DNA of 64,000 bases from Hemileia vastatrix. Its lineage: Eukaryota; Basidiomycota; Pucciniomycetes; Pucciniales; Zaghouaniaceae. Under the pieces are notes generated by a model that saw nothing but the letters and a program-made list of their open reading frames with translations, was not told where the DNA came from and did no database searches. Positions 53,498 through 64,000 of the stretch are shown piece after piece (the first letter of the stretch is position 1; every line of letters begins with the position of its first letter). The position numbers and the translations under genes are program-made. The stretch is from the NCBI GenBank assembly GCA_030280995.1, contig JASXTE010000013.1, forward strand, positions 10,757,001 through 10,821,000, read 5' to 3'.

Positions 53498-54855
53498 TTA
53501 ATATCTATGATTTAGTAGGACTTCATTTGAGATATTAACAAAGGAAGAATTCTCTCTCACATTCTCAGTCCTTGCCACAATCAAATCTCTCCGAGAATTT
53601 GGTAATTTATAGAGAATTTTATCTCTCCAAATATCATAATCCATTTTAGGATCCATGGCTCGATGAATTTTTGTAATTTTCATAAGGAAAACAATAGGTT
53701 TTTCAGGAGAGGAGGACACATATTTAGCATTCCATGTAATCTCTTCTAGGCAAGCCTGAATTTGGAACCACCAAATTGATTTTCAATCAATGTTTTCCAC
53801 TCTTTTCAAGTATAATGTTGATTTTCCAGTAAAACAGATTCATACCACATTAAAGCTACATTGGAAAATAAAGAAATTAATTTAGAGACAATTTCTTCAT
53901 CTGGAAATTTATAAGAGTTTTTCAGATTATCAATTCTCTGAACAAATTGTTGCCAGTCAGATGAAGAGTCACCATCAAAAGTGGGATATTGATCCAGTTT
54001 GTGACAATTTTTCTGGCTACTGGGATGGTACATCCTTTGGTTTGAATTATTTATCATTAATAATTCCTGAAGTTTAGCCAGCTGTTCATAAATCTCATTA
54101 TTTACAGAAACAGCTTGTACATGACCATTACAAGATTTTTTGCAAGTAGCAAAAGATTTAACAGACTCATTTTCAGTTTTTTTAATGGCTGAAATATGGG
54201 GAATAAAGGAGAAACTCTGCTCAGGTTCCTTTCCCTTATTTTTATGCAGCTTATGAGCAGAATTCTCATTTATACCATAATTATCGATGGTTAAGAATGA
54301 AAATTTTTCCTGAAGGTCAGACACATAGTCTCTTATCCTTGGAATTTTAGACATCTGGTCATTTATTTTTGCAAGGGATAAAACATTTCTGTCCTCAAAA
54401 TCTGTGTGTTTAGTACTTAGTGCATGGAAATCCTTTTTTAGCTTTTTCAACTCATTGTGTAGAGATTTAATTTCACCTTTCAACGAATAGTTTTCTTCAA
54501 TAAGGGGTTTCAATTCACTCAAGGTTTTATGCAGACTGATATTCTTATCTGAGATAGCTCTATGGTCACTCCTTATTTGTTTTTGTTGGCTAAGAACAAT
54601 ATTCAAGGTTTCTTTGATTTTAAAATATGCTTTATCTTGTACAGAAGAATTTACTTTACAATGCAAGTGCAAATTATTTAATCTATCACTCTCATCTATT
54701 AACACATCTCTCAAATGTTTGTCTATAACAACATTAAAATCAAGTGTATCTTTCAATATTTCTTCAGAAGTTTTCTCAATTAAAATATAGACTTCAGGGG
54801 AAAAAGAATCATTCTTAATTGCAAGGGAAGGATTAATTAAAGAATTAGAAGTCAA
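53498..54855 (-). pseudogene. gag: Element G Gag capsid and long coiled coil
   Basis: ORF 53806-54855 (349 codons) has a long coiled coil (LRDVLIDESDRLNNLHLH, SLKGEIKSLHNELKKLKKDF) and the capsid start (YPTFDGDSSSDWQQFVQR, MWYESVLLENQHYT). ORF 53498-53719 continues the capsid (YDIWRDKILYKLPNSRRDLI) after a frameshift at about 53750-53800. Confidence 0.83.
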
Positions 54856-54863
54856 TTGTAAAA

Positions 54864-55672
54864 TTAATCAAATGATAATTTGCTAATTACATCATTGGGG
54901 CTACTCATTAAAGGAAGTTGTATTTTTAAGGGTTTAACTGTTCTTTCACCAGGATTTACAATATTACCTGTGGAAGAAGATTTGTTATTATACATACCAA
55001 CATGTTTCTCCAACAAATTACTTACTATGGCAATGGAGGAAACTTCCCCTGTGCCTTCTTTCTTTTGCCTCCCCGATAAGGATTGGGCTGAGGAGATTGA
55101 TGGTAGGTTGGTGTCCTGGATGGGCCAGGGTGTTGAGCTGTTAGTTGCTGAATATTCTGTTGGTAATGGTTCATCTAGTAATCCCATTTCCACTGCTCCA
55201 CCTTCAGAGTGCTTTGATTTTGCGTGAAGGATCTGGTACCTGATTGGGCTGAGGTTGAGGCTGAGGCTGAGGCTGGGAGGCTGGGAAATGAGGAGTTTGA
55301 GCCTGTTTGGGATTTAATAATTCCTGAATCTGCTGCCAGAGTGTGTCTACCCTTGCCTTGTACTTCATGCTTTCTGCTTTCAGTTCTTTGATGTGACTGG
55401 ACAGATTGTTTACTTGTTGGGTTAGATGTATTTTTTTTATTTTTATACCTTTGAGTGGATTGTCCTGATTTATTAGAGGTTTTACTTATTTCAGAGGTGT
55501 TTGGTGAGGGGGGTTTGCCACTTCTTCTTCTATTTCCACCTCCTGAAGGATTTTTGTCAGCTGAATAATTTTTGTAAGTTAATTTAGAAGAACCTACAGA
55601 TTCAGTGTCAACATCCACTTCAATCTCATCCACATGTAAGTTATCCATGCTGTTAGCCAAACTACTGGACAT
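54864..55672 (-). pseudogene. gag: Element G Gag N-terminus with overlapping second frame
   Basis: The main frame starts at ATG 55672 (MSSSLANSMDNLHVDEIE), just after a ctttgttcacag signal (55678). It is basic (STQRYKNKKN, KHEVQGKGRH) and shifts near 55200 into 54864-55193 (LSGRQKKEGTG). The second frame, at about 55220-55440, encodes IKKIHLTQQVNNLSSHIKEL and a QPQP stretch; KVEQWKWDY lies at 55177-55204. Both frames correspond to those of D and E. Confidence 0.65.
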
Positions 55673-55687
55673 TAAAACTGTGAACAA

Positions 55688-56369
55688 AGAATAAAAATTA
55701 TTTTAATGATTTAAAATTTCTTTTCAAAATAAACTATAATTAATTGATTTTTTAACAAAATAAAAAAAATTAATTTTTATTTAAAAGTCAATTAATTAAA
55801 AAAAATGTAATACAAATATATGTAATTAAAATTGTTTATTGAAAAATATTAATGATTATAATGGGACCAACCAATAAAGGTTTAATAAGTCAACCAAAAA
55901 TGATTAATACCAAAAAAAATATATTGGCAATATTGGGACTAAGCACTTAGTACTATTATGGTCAACCAATAAATCAAAAAATAATTTAATAAAAATTAAT
56001 TTAATAATTTATTTAAAAATTGTATGATCTTCTAGGACTAAGAGTATAACTCTATTATGGTCAACTAGAAAAAAATTAATAATAATTTGAACACTTACAC
56101 TCAGTGAATCAGCAATTAAGCCACAATCACTGTTATTGCAATAAAAATTTAATAATATAAGTGAGAGGTTCAAAGTTTAACCTACTATAGTGATCAGGAA
56201 ATTACTTCAAATTTATATATTTTTTACTTTAATATAAACCTAAAAGGTCAAACCCAAGTTTGAAACACAGTTGCGGCAAAAAAAATTGTTTTTGGCTTGG
56301 GTGGTCTGTGCACAATGTCGTTTGTCCCAAGGTGGCGTATTGTCATCATCGTTTCAAAAGGCCTCCAAA
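55688..56369 (-). other. Element G leader with repeats and PBS-like end
   Basis: No gene is seen. Units with gggactaag...tattatggtcaac occur at about 55860-56080, related to the D leader repeats. A degraded tRNA-end-like stretch lies at about 56262-56285. At 56352-56368 the element-sense ttggaggccttttgaaac lies next to the LTR. Confidence 0.6.
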
Positions 56370-57659
56370 TGTAAGCTAGTTGTCTAGAAGAGGAGAAGAA
56401 GATGGAGAAAAATAGAGAGGAGGAGGAGAAAATTTGGAAAAAAAAGGTTAAGAGAAAATAAACGGATAAATTGATATAATTATTTTAGAAAAAATAAGGC
56501 AACAATAACTTCTTGGGTTTGACAAAATGGTGAGTCTTATTAGATGATAATATATTTATTTAAGGTAAGAATTAATATTTCTGCACGGCAAAAACTATTA
56601 TTACTAATAGACTCACTGTAACCTTAGATATTTATATAGAATTTTGTTTAGAATTATAGTACTAATAAAAATAATAATATATGTAATATATTAAAAATAT
56701 GTTTAAATGGTGAGTGTATAATAAGTGATGTAGCTAAAGGGGATTATCCAAAGCCTTTTTGTAGGCAAGGAACCTCTGAAGCGCCAAAATGAGTAATTAC
56801 AAAAGAGAAATAAGGTAAAATAAGAATATAAAAGAAGATAACTAAAAAATAGATATTGAGATAAAAACATGAAAGAATAAAATAAACCCGTGAGTAAGTA
56901 ATCAATTTTCCCAACATAAGTTCCCAAAAAAATTAATTAAAATAATTAGTAACTAAGTAAGCCTGAAACATAAGAACAGTGAGTAAAATAACCCAAAACA
57001 GATATTACAGTGAGATGTAAAGGGTTTAATTAAAAAAAATAGAATGATTTTCACACAAAAATCCATCTTATTAATTAAATCCAGTATAATGCAAATTTAC
57101 TTAATTTTTTTTACTAATTAATTAATTAAATAAATAATTTAAATGAACCAAATAATTAATTTAATGTTATTTCCCATTTAAAGTGAGAAGTTTAATACCA
57201 TCTTATTAAGTGTTTTAGTTTATTTAATAATATTACTGACACAATTAAGGGTCAAAAAAAAGCCCACAATATTATTGTTTAATAAGATATGTATGGCTTT
57301 GTTTAATATATAATTTTAATTAATTAATTTAAATATATTATAAGTTAATTTTACACTTATAATTTATAATATATGTTTATAATTAATTAATAATTAAATT
57401 TACATTTATTAAATACATAAAAATGCGCCATAATTTATAGAATATAAAATATATCATGCTTAATTTAAATGTATAAATAATTTATATAATAATAAAATTA
57501 ATATAATACTTATTATATATATTTAATAAAATAATTATATTATTTCATTATGCAATATAATATTAATTTATATACATAATAAGCATATTTTTATGCCCTC
57601 TTTTAGTTCTAGTAAATTGACATAAAATTAACTGGGCTCCTAGTATAGCCTGTCTGACA
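56370..57659 (-). repeat. Element G 5' LTR
   Basis: This is the partner of 46954-48243: TGTAAGC start and CTGACA end, followed by the duplicated ccaac. Confidence 0.93.
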
Positions 57660-57664
57660 CCAAC

Positions 57665-58510
57665 CATAACACAAATGGCTTTTAGCCAGAAACAGAATGT
57701 ACTGTACTATTGTATGCAAATTCCAAATCTGGGATAAGGGTTACCCAATCATGCGTGAATTTTTCATTGTCTTTAAAGTTAAGACCAAAAGCAAAATATC
57801 TTCTTATCATATCTTCTAAAGTTTGTATCATTCTTTCTGCTAGCCCATCAGTTTGTGGTGGTGTGCTGTAGAAAGTTTTAATTGATACCCAGAAACATCC
57901 ATGAGTGATGTCCAGAACTCAGAAGTAAATTTAGGATCTCTGTCTGAGACTATTGCTTTGGGGAAACCTGCTATATTTAACATTTGTGTCCACCATAAAA
58001 AAGTTAAGTTCTTTGCAGAAACCTCTTTGTGGGTAGGAATAAATTTACACATTTTTGTAAATCTATCCACAATTACCCAGCAGGAGCTATAACTCTTATT
58101 CCCTGCTAGTGGCAAACCTGTTACAAAGTCCATGTGAACTATTTGACATGGAGCTTTTGGTTTGTCAATGTTTTTCAATAAACTAGCTCTTTTGACTGTT
58201 AATATTTTAGATTTTTGACAAGAATCACATTTCTCAACATATTTTTGAACATCATCAGACATGTTAATCCACCAAGCTGTATTTTTTACTCTGGTTAATG
58301 TTTTATGGAAGTCAAAATAACCTGCTAATATATCATCATGACATATACTTAACATTTACTCCTTCATTGAAGGGGGATTTCAATTACATTGCTTAATTTC
58401 TTCCTGTAATATATAAAACCATCCTCAATGGAAAATTTTCCTTTTTCTAATGCTTCTTTATACTTTTGTGGTAATTTTTTTATAAAAACACACATTGAAG
58501 CATTAGATGG
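57665..58510 (-). pseudogene. pol: Element F integrase, zinc domain and core
   Basis: ORF 57840-58355 has CHDDILAGYFDFHK (second His of the HHCC changed to Tyr), EKCDSCQKS, MDFVTGLPLAGNKSY and SDRDPKFTSEFW. A 2-base loss at HHPQT (about 57855) shifts the frame before the catalytic Glu (AERMIQ). The tail lies at 46342-46953 beyond element G. Confidence 0.87.
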
Positions 58511-58515
58511 ATCAT

Positions 58516-59153
58516 TTAATATTGTAGTAAGAGACTCAAGTCAGGATCTGAAGCAGAATTATCAAGAATTGATTCCATAAATTCTTCCTCAAGATCTACA
58601 ATATAAATGCCATAAATTTTAATAATCTCTGTTTCAGGAACATAAGCAGGATTATCATCATTATTTGGTAGAGGTACTCTAAATAACAGATCTACATTAG
58701 AGTTTAAGGTTTCTGCTCTATGTGTAATAGTCATCCGTCCTCTGTATTCTTGTACAGCTAATTCCCATCTAAACATATGTTTATTAGGAGTTTTCATGTT
58801 TAAGAGTGACTTAACTGCACTACAGTCAATTTTCAACTCAAATTTTTGGTCTTCCAGGTAATAATGTAGCTTCTCAAGAGCCCATACTACTGCCAAACAT
58901 TCATGTCGAGTAGAACCATATTTCAATTATCTACTTCTTAGAGTACTTGAAATATAGAAAATTACTACTTCTGACATTTTTCCTTCAATAAGTTGTTTTT
59001 GATGCAAAGAAGCACACAGACCAATAAGACTTGAATCTGTATACAATAAAAAATGAAATTGGAAATCTGGTAATCCCAAGATAGGGGTGTCATTTAACAT
59101 TCTTTCAACTTATTGAAAGCCAGTTGTCTTTCATTATTCCAAATGAAAGCTTA
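58516..59153 (-). pseudogene. pol: Element F RNase H
   Basis: ORF 58516-58926 has RHECLAVVWALEKLHYYLED, ELKIDCSAVKSLLN and LNSNVDLLFRV. The TDSS region at about 59030 is in another frame. It is homologous to element C 19331-19810. Confidence 0.85.
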
Positions 59154-60143
59154 TTATTTCTTTATCAGTGTGGTAAATGGTGTAGCAATTAATTGGTAGA
59201 TCTTTATATATTGTCTATAATAACCACAAATACCAAGAAAAGATGGTACATCCTTTACATTTTGAGGAATGCCAATATTCTTGATTGAAGCCACCTTATT
59301 TTGGTCTACACATATTTGTAAGCCAGATACAATATGACCAAGTACTTTTAAGGACTCAAACCCAAATTTAGATTTTTTCAATGCAAGGGTCATTTTTATT
59401 TCATCAATTTTCTGAAATACCTTCTTTAAATGGATTAAGTGTTCATAATATGTCTTAGAGAACACTATGATGTTATCAATGTATACCATCAACAATCCCT
59501 CAATAATTTCATTATGGAATGTTATATCCATCAATTTATGAAATACTGAAGGAGAATTTTTTGGTCCAAATGGCATTTTGACATATTTATATATTCACAT
59601 ATGTGTTTTTATCAACAAAAAGTTCTGTGGATTCTTTTCTACAGGAATCTGATGGTACCCTTTATTTCCATCTGGGCAAATTATATATTTAGCACCTTTC
59701 AGGGTAGCATGTATAGAGGAAATACTTGGAAAGGGATAAATATCATCCACTTTGAATGTATTTAATTCTCTATAATCACCGCACAGTCTTGCTTTATCTT
59801 TTTCGTAAGAAATTAGCACTGGTGATATTACACAATATTTTGGTGTAGTTTCAACCTTCTCAAGAATTTTCATTTTTAATAACATCTTAATATTATCCTC
59901 TATGTCTTTCCTCTTCATTGGTGAAGCAGGGTATGGTTTCTTTTTAAGATTAGCAGGAATATTATCCATATCACAGGTTAAACTAATCTTCATTTCATGA
60001 TCTTTTACAAGGCCAAGTTCATTTGTACCATGTGCGAAAGCCATTGTAAATGCTTTAATTAAGTCCAAAATATTATTTTTCTCAGCTTCACTTATCTGAT
60101 TGCCAAATGATGCTTTTGAAATTTCTGTTTCCAGAAGTTCCAT
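59154..60143 (-). pseudogene. pol: Element F reverse transcriptase
   Basis: ORF 59595-60143 (KKPYPASPMKRKDIEDN, ARLCGDYRELNTF, CPDGNKGYHQ with Leu to Pro beside the catalytic Asp) and ORF 59154-59576 (MPFGPKNSPSVFH, MVYIDNIIVFSK with the second Asp changed to Asn) are separated by a stop at about 59590. The altered YIDN box indicates loss of function. Confidence 0.88.
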
Positions 60144-60164
60144 CTCATTGGATTCTCTTCCTTT

Positions 60165-60926
60165 TCACGGAATAATTATTACTGACTCAATGTGTAAGAC
60201 TGTGTTAAAAGAATTTATTTTAAATTTCCTTTTACCATTCATGCCAATTGTAAAATTGTTATTAGCAGGGTCTAATTTCACACCAAAAATAGTCAGAATA
60301 TCATTTCCAGTGATAAAACAGTTACTACAGTTAGTATTATCCATTACTAAAAAGTCACAAGTTACTCTTACATAACCATGTTGATGTTTAAAGAGAACAG
60401 CAGAATTGTATCTACCAATGGGATTTAGTACTGATTCAAAACCTCTCCAATTTTTACTTTGAAGGGGTTCAAGCTTAGACTTATATTCACTATCAATTTT
60501 CTGCAATGTATTAGTAGAAACAACAGAACCAGCAGCTCCTCTGTCTAATACTATATTAACATTTTCACCAGAAATGATAGCTGGAACTGTGATACGTGTC
60601 ATTCTCATGTTATCAGCTTGTATATCTTTAATGATTTCAGCATCCTCAAAATTCATTAAAGATTCATTTGAGTCATATTTAATATTGGATTTTCAAAGAT
60701 GGACAAATCTTCTTCCAACATACAGACTTCATTTTCATCACTATATGAGATATTGCTGTCATAATCACTTGAATCTTTACTTTTTTATGTTTCATTTTGA
60801 GATTTATGCTGATTTTCAACAATATTTATATTCTTCTCACATTTGTGACCTTTCCCCCAAGGTTTATTACAGTTATAACAAGTATTAGTTTCATACTTTT
60901 TAGGTACTACAGGTGCAGTAGGTTTT
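60165..60926 (-). pseudogene. Element F protease and zinc knuckle, truncated upstream
   Basis: ORF 60165-60656 has VNIVLDRGAAGSVVS (catalytic D-T-G changed to D-R-G) and the flap-like SKNWRGFESVLNPIGRY. The knuckle CYNCNKPWGKGHKC lies at about 60830-60885. C-family homology ends after a TAPVVPKKYETN stretch at about 60926, where copia sequence follows in the same open frame (60785-60991). Confidence 0.85.
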
Positions 60927-61252
60927 AAGAATGTTAGTACATGAGCTTTAGCAAGAGTGCAAGTTTTACAAGAAAATTTAGAGAAATTCAAACATAAGAA
61001 AAACTTTTCATGGTTTGATTGCTTGGATTTCCATAGTCATTGTGTAGTATTTTTAGTTTTTTGCCTGTTCAATTGATATTTCCAACAATGTTATAGAGAG
61101 AGTTTCCAATTTAAAAAAAGGTTAACATTCAGAAATTGGAAGAACATTTTAACAGATTATTTTTTTTTTGAAATGTCCATTTTCCTTTTTTAAGCTCCAG
61201 TTGTCCGATAAGATGTACATTAACAAGATAAGATTTGCTTTTACTGAGGATG
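60927..61252 (-). pseudogene. pol: Copia pre-integrase zinc region
   Basis: Minus frames include LNFSKFSCKTCTLAKAHVL, the C-x2-C-x3-AK end of a copia GAG-pre-integrase zinc domain. Upstream sequence corresponds to the protease-integrase linker, with stops. It continues 62431 onward if the solo LTR is removed. Confidence 0.65.
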
Positions 61253-62430
61253 TGTCAGTGTATGCTAGTATTTAAGTATGATATAATAGTAAATATTTAT
61301 GGTCTAACTATTTATTTTTAAATTATTTAGTGATTAAACCTCTGAAGAATACAAATAAATTAGTTATTTTAAATATGAACTCACAATACTCGGATTGTAG
61401 TGCATGCTAGTGGTGGAAAATGGACTTATAAAATATAGTTATAGCAAATATAATGATAATATAAGTTTATAAAGGCTTTAAAATATATATTTATATGATA
61501 ATAATTGTTTTAAAATGTTTATTTGAGTTGTATTAATTAAGTGATGCCCAATAACCTGTCAAATCCTCCCTTATTTATACCGAAATCCACTGGAGTGCAC
61601 AAACCTTCAATCCAGATCATTTCACTGCTTTCCCTGGCTATTACAGCACTTTGAGGGCTCATCAACTCCCCATGGCATCCAATTCAAGCAGTTTAAACAC
61701 CCAGACCTCTAGTAAGGACCCTTCATCACAATTAATGATATCATAAACCCATACCATAAATAGAGAAAACAGATAAAAGCGGATACTGTAAAGAAACAGG
61801 TAAAATAACTCATCCAAAGAGTATATAATGAAACCCAAAGAATATAAAGGAACTAAATCTAGTTTCCAAGCCCCTAAGAACATCTGCAATCATCCATATT
61901 AATCTAGTAATCATATCCCAATCCATAAATCCATGAAAATCCATCAAAGGAAGAAAATTATGTTCTCCAAGCTGGATATATGCACCTGAAAAAGGTGTAT
62001 ATGCTTTTGTAGTAGTTTTGAGTCCTCTTAATACATCCATATGACCTAAAATATGCAGAAAAATAAAATTTATAGGCTATTTAGAGGTTTAAACCCACTT
62101 ATAGACCTATATATACAGAATATAACTACATATCTCACTGAATATGAGGTTTATGTATACATATAAGCTTATGTATTTCTATAATTACTTAATATCACTT
62201 AAGATAAGTATATTATGACTCCATTAGAGCTTTAATAAGTATTATATTGCTATGGATAAGCTATTTAAACTACTAAAAGTCATATAATAGTGTAATAATT
62301 ATATATATAAGCATTATAAGGATATATATAAGTATTATAACCTTAATTTTAGCTTATAAGCTTAATGCAATTAAGGTTATCTTATTTCAAACATAGAAAT
62401 TACTCATTCCTGGGGATACCTAGGATGAAA
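61253..62430 (-). repeat. Solo LTR of the C family with 5-bp target duplication
   Basis: The 1,178-bp LTR starts TGTCAG and ends at a decayed ggatgaaa (for GGCTGACA). Exact ggatg copies lie at 61248-61252 and 62431-62435. It sits in the copia protease-integrase linker. Confidence 0.92.
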
Positions 62431-63480
62431 GGATGCATAAAGAGTGTTTTAAAAATGGAAAGTGTGGCCTAAAGGAGATAAAACACAGCTTTTCCTTGTC
62501 CAAGGGCAGTTAGCATGTCTCCATTAGCCATTGAGAGAGTAGTTTTATTTTACCAGTATGTGTTGAAGTAGTTCAAATTATTGAGTATAGTGAATGAGGT
62601 TCCACTGTCCAATATGGCATGATCATTAGGTAAATCCTCAAAAATTGTTAATGCTTGATTAGAATTTAAATTTTTGGAATTCTCCCTTTCCTTCTTTCTC
62701 TTGAGAATTTCCTCACTTTTCTCAGGATGTAGTTGGAAACAGGAGGATTCAGAATATGGAGCCGGGGTTTTATGTTTAACTTTTGAGAAAAGTTGCTTAG
62801 TCTTGGTGTCCAAAGCCAAGACCACACCAGAGGAAGATATGTGTAGAGCTTTGTGTCAGGTGATTTCAGTTTTAATATCTTAGTATATGTTTTTGATAGT
62901 GGGCTGTTAATTGGTTATGTTGTACTTTCTTAGAATAGTGGTAGCAGAGGTTTGATACAAATCAGGTAGAAGATTTAATACATAATTTCCCATTTTGTAA
63001 GATAGAATACTCTCTCTAAAAAGTTCAGGTTCAACTTCTCTAAGTAATTTCATTGTTCCTCAAAATTTTTTCATGGCTACTAATAAGTTACTTTCTGTGA
63101 ATTTAATTTTGAAGAGATGACTGACAACATAGGAACAGTTCTGACTTGATCTAAAGGCATAAGGGTTCTTAATTAATTCCCATAGTTGGGTAGGTTTGAC
63201 TAAATAATTTTACAGAAAAAAATTGTTTTTGTTGGGTCTTTCCATAAGCTTTTTCAGTAAGGTATTAGTCTGTCTTTGTTGAATTTTTAATATATAAATC
63301 AGGGTAAGATGGAATGGGACAGTCTTCTAATATGAACTGATATAGATTTTTCACAGTAAGAGCATATTTAATTTCAGCATTCCATGAGCTATAATTCTTA
63401 TTTTTCAGTCTTCAATTACTTAAACTTTGGAGTAATTAGAGGAATACTGAAGCTACAAAAAATTGTGGAGTTAAGAACTG
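62431..63480 (-). pseudogene. gag: Copia Gag and protease
   Basis: Reading leftwards from about 63430: YSSWNAEIKYALTVKNLYQF is the typical N-terminal Gag motif of Ty1/copia. Helical Gag sequence with stops follows, then in ORF 62550-62825 a degenerate zinc-knuckle trace (CFQLHPEK for C-x2-C-x3/4-H) and AILDSGTSFTILNN, the copia protease site. The frame ends at 62550. Confidence 0.78.
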
Positions 63481-64000
63481 GATGACATTTCTGGAACAGC
63501 AGGGTACATAGAATATTGAGACAGGTTAGGGGAGGGGGATGAAGCATTGATGGATTTTGGAGTAGCCAATTTAGATTAGATGCAAAGTAACTGGGCTTAT
63601 AACACTGATAAAATCAAAAGATTGTGTTTTTAACTTAAATAAAATGGTAGACAGTGGAAAATAGTAAATAGTGGGAAAGGGAGGTCAGACATTGAAAATA
63701 GAGTAAAATAGGCAAAAAGGAATTGAGAAAAGAAATTAATATCTGATAACTATTAAAAGATTGTGTTAGTGACTTAAGAACAATAGTGGTTTGTGGACAA
63801 GCAAGGACAATAATCAAAAAGGAAATGAGAAAATAAAATAAGAGAGAAATGAAAAGTGAGGAAAGATAATGAAAAAAATAAATAGAGTAAAATAAAAGGG
63901 AACCAAGAATAAATTATGACTCAGTAGTGAGAGAGAATTCTTAAGTAAGAGAATAGTGATATTACATGGTGTAAGTCCAGGAAAATCCACACTTATTTAA
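63481..64000. other. Right edge, no gene seen
   Basis: The stretch is AT- and purine-rich (aaataaaataagagagaaatg-like words at 63830-63900). It may be the leader of the copia element. A short minus ORF at 63635-63817 is compositional and not supported. Confidence 0.4.

Larger units (their letters stand above)
46954..57659 (-). mobile_element. Element G: chromovirus nested in element F (10.7 kb)
   Basis: Two 1,290-bp LTRs (46954-48243 and 56370-57659) flank a minus-strand gag-pol. Exact duplications ccaac lie at 46949-46953 and 57660-57664. It interrupts the integrase of F. It is itself interrupted by solo LTR H (50461-51718). Confidence 0.94.
45055..60926 (-). mobile_element. Element F: chromovirus of the C family, 5'-truncated, split by element G
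   Basis: The 3' LTR at 45055-46227 is followed by minus-strand IN tail (46228-46953). Element G interrupts, and IN, RNase H, RT, PR and the Gag knuckle continue at 57665-60926. At about 60926 homology to the C family stops abruptly and copia integrase begins, so the first part of gag, the leader and the 5' LTR are missing. The solo LTR at 61253 is not F's 5' LTR, because it has its own target duplication in copia. Confidence 0.85.
60927..64000 (-). mobile_element. Ty1/copia element remnant, split by a solo LTR
   Basis: The minus strand, right to left, encodes copia-type Gag, a zinc-knuckle trace, protease, then (after the solo LTR 61253-62430) the pre-integrase zinc region. The rest of integrase and RT is missing because element F abuts at 60926. 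Many stops are present. No copia LTR was recognised in the window. Confidence 0.75.

Noticed and set aside
61253..62430. Interpretation as the 5' LTR of element F
   Set aside because: It has its own exact ggatg duplication inside copia sequence, and no leader or PBS-like sequence of the C family lies next to it.

Overview
The window is a dense, nested graveyard of LTR retrotransposons from a fungus, most likely a basidiomycete (agaricomycete). No host housekeeping gene was recognised in 64 kb. The evidence for a fungus is Ty3/gypsy polyproteins of fungal type (chromoviruses, and one non-chromodomain element whose RT box reads FIDDGGIKGP), a 68-nt GT-AG intron with a CTGAT branch-point-like motif, and Zn-cluster-like proteins (CDSC..KKKKC). 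The host assignment is inference.

Layout. (B) The outermost left element is a decayed minus-strand chromovirus. It runs from beyond the left edge to 39025: LTR copies at 1-267 and about 38560-39025, gag 37000-38139, PR-RT 35115-36884, RNase H/IN 34089-35114, IN tail 16013-16538, chromodomain 2576-2812. It was broken three times. Element A (2813-16012, plus strand) landed in the IN-tail/chromodomain junction. Element C (16539-34088, minus) landed in the integrase core. A solo LTR (546-1347) landed in an antisense Cys-rich gene at B's 3' end. C is itself broken by element D (20150-28881, minus). (E) A plus-strand decayed chromovirus lies at 39026-45054 and shares one LTR (45055-46227) tail-to-tail with minus-strand element F (45055-about 60926). 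F is split by element G (46954-57659, minus), and G is split by solo LTR H (50461-51718). The right edge (60927-64000) is a Ty1/copia remnant on the minus strand, split by another solo LTR (61253-62430). Target-site duplications read directly from the flanks prove most of these events: ggtgg, gcaag, ccaac, cacac and ggatg are exact; ccag/ccgg and cattc/ctttc carry one mismatch.

How the genes work together. Each element encodes Gag (coiled coil, CA, zinc knuckle), protease, reverse transcriptase, RNase H and integrase. In B-G the integrase ends in a chromodomain or chromodomain-like tail that would guide insertion into silent chromatin, which fits the self-nesting. Nearly all copies carry stops and frameshifts. 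A and D are the best preserved.

Three things stand out. (1) Elements A and B both carry antisense genes between pol and the 3' LTR with a shared Cys pattern (C-x2-C, linker, C-x2-C-x5/6-C); one is spliced. (2) Four chromovirus families (C, D, E, G) keep a second overlapping reading frame at the start of gag, with a coiled coil and a Trp-rich motif (KWxWDW), although the main frame also stays coding. (3) Element A carries a dispersed 22-nt motif ending in TTAAACTG in both coding and noncoding parts, and a CpG-rich 40-bp block shared between its LTRs and its antisense gene.
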